Position numbers and translations under genes: made by a program. Source: Bacteroidaceae bacterium (GTDB lineage: Bacteria; Bacteroidota; Bacteroidia; Bacteroidales; Bacteroidaceae). Taken from it: a DNA stretch of 33,994 nucleotides. Location: positions 1-33,994 of the forward strand of contig JAFSSN010000187.1 in NCBI GenBank assembly GCA_017450985.1, in the 5' to 3' direction. The notes beneath the pieces are model-generated. The model had not been told where the DNA came from. It worked only from the letters and a program-made list of their open reading frames with translations, and ran no database searches. Of the stretch, positions 33,988-33,994 are shown in pieces; the first letter of the stretch is position 1, and each line of letters begins with the position of its first letter.

Positions 33988-33994
33988 TTTGTAA

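Larger units (their letters stand above)
32916..33994. other. 1.08-kb gene-poor right end
   Basis: No ORF here has convincing codon use. Contents: the tolC promoter (33066), a second -7-like box on the minus strand (33253-33260), a 10-bp inverted repeat AGCCTTTTTC/GAAAAAGGCT (33349-33358 and 33394-33403), a palindrome (33452-33482), 11-bp arrays (33578-33709), a possible gene remnant (about 33727-33873), copy 5 of the dispersed repeat and a heptamer array (33953-33987). What is driven by the 33253 box, if anything, is unclear. Confidence 0.7.

Overview
The window looks like chromosomal DNA of a Bacteroidales bacterium, most likely Prevotella or a close relative. The main reason is the promoter type: the sigma-ABfr -7 box TAnnTTTG sits upstream of at least nine genes (for example 1583, 8953, 16183, 17069, 21657, and on the minus strand 15735, 18774 and 33066), and Shine-Dalgarno sequences are almost absent. 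The proteins fit too: an OprO/OprP-type porin, a DUF4827-like lipoprotein beside phosphoglucosamine mutase, a FISUMP-type lipoprotein, a GH53 galactanase with a Por-type C-terminal tail, and a TolC/MFP/RND efflux operon followed by a small PII-like gene. I see no rRNA, tRNA, CRISPR, phage or intact insertion sequence.

Layout. 1-127: tail of a sodium:solute symporter, then a 21-unit octamer array. 360-3251: cysteine-rich porin, nitrilase/omega-amidase and queC. 3337-6195: secreted GH2 beta-galactosidase. 6770-8422: lipoprotein with a fimbrillin-like N-terminus and a FISUMP C-terminus. 8991-12919: a membrane-anchored coiled-coil protein, rpe, the DUF4827-like lipoprotein and a GlmM-type mutase. 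13184-15658 (minus): S9 prolyl oligopeptidase-type peptidase. 16158-16740: a strong promoter, a structured leader of about 160 nt and a small secreted protein. 17237-23332: surface-polysaccharide genes (GT25-type transferase, rmlC, Wzx-like flippase, a GT-B-like transferase) mixed with aroB and a nitroreductase. 23493-25128 (minus): GH53 endo-galactanase and an overlapping unknown gene. 25440-26477: class I mannose-6-phosphate isomerase. 26772-32915 (minus): efflux operon. 32916-33994: about 1 kb without a convincing gene but rich in repeats.

How the genes may work together (inference). The beta-galactosidase and GH53 galactanase suit growth on plant galactan. rmlC, the transferases, the flippase and manA suit assembly of an LPS O-antigen or capsule. 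The efflux genes form a complete tripartite pump. Most other genes are housekeeping (queuosine precursor, shikimate pathway, pentose phosphate pathway, amino-sugar synthesis).

The most unusual content is between the genes. There are (a) degenerate tandem arrays with strict periods of 8 bp (three loci sharing one consensus), 11 bp (four loci, two of them built as direct units followed by inverted units) and 7 bp; (b) a dispersed REP-like element of up to about 100 bp in at least five places, one inside the efflux operon; (c) decayed tandem copies of gene 3' ends after the nitrilase and GH53 genes; and (d) a leader RNA with an 8-bp closing helix, GNRA tetraloop hairpins and two mutually exclusive helices. 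I found no clear new multi-gene defence or metabolic system. The structured leader and the period-locked arrays are the best candidates for something undescribed.
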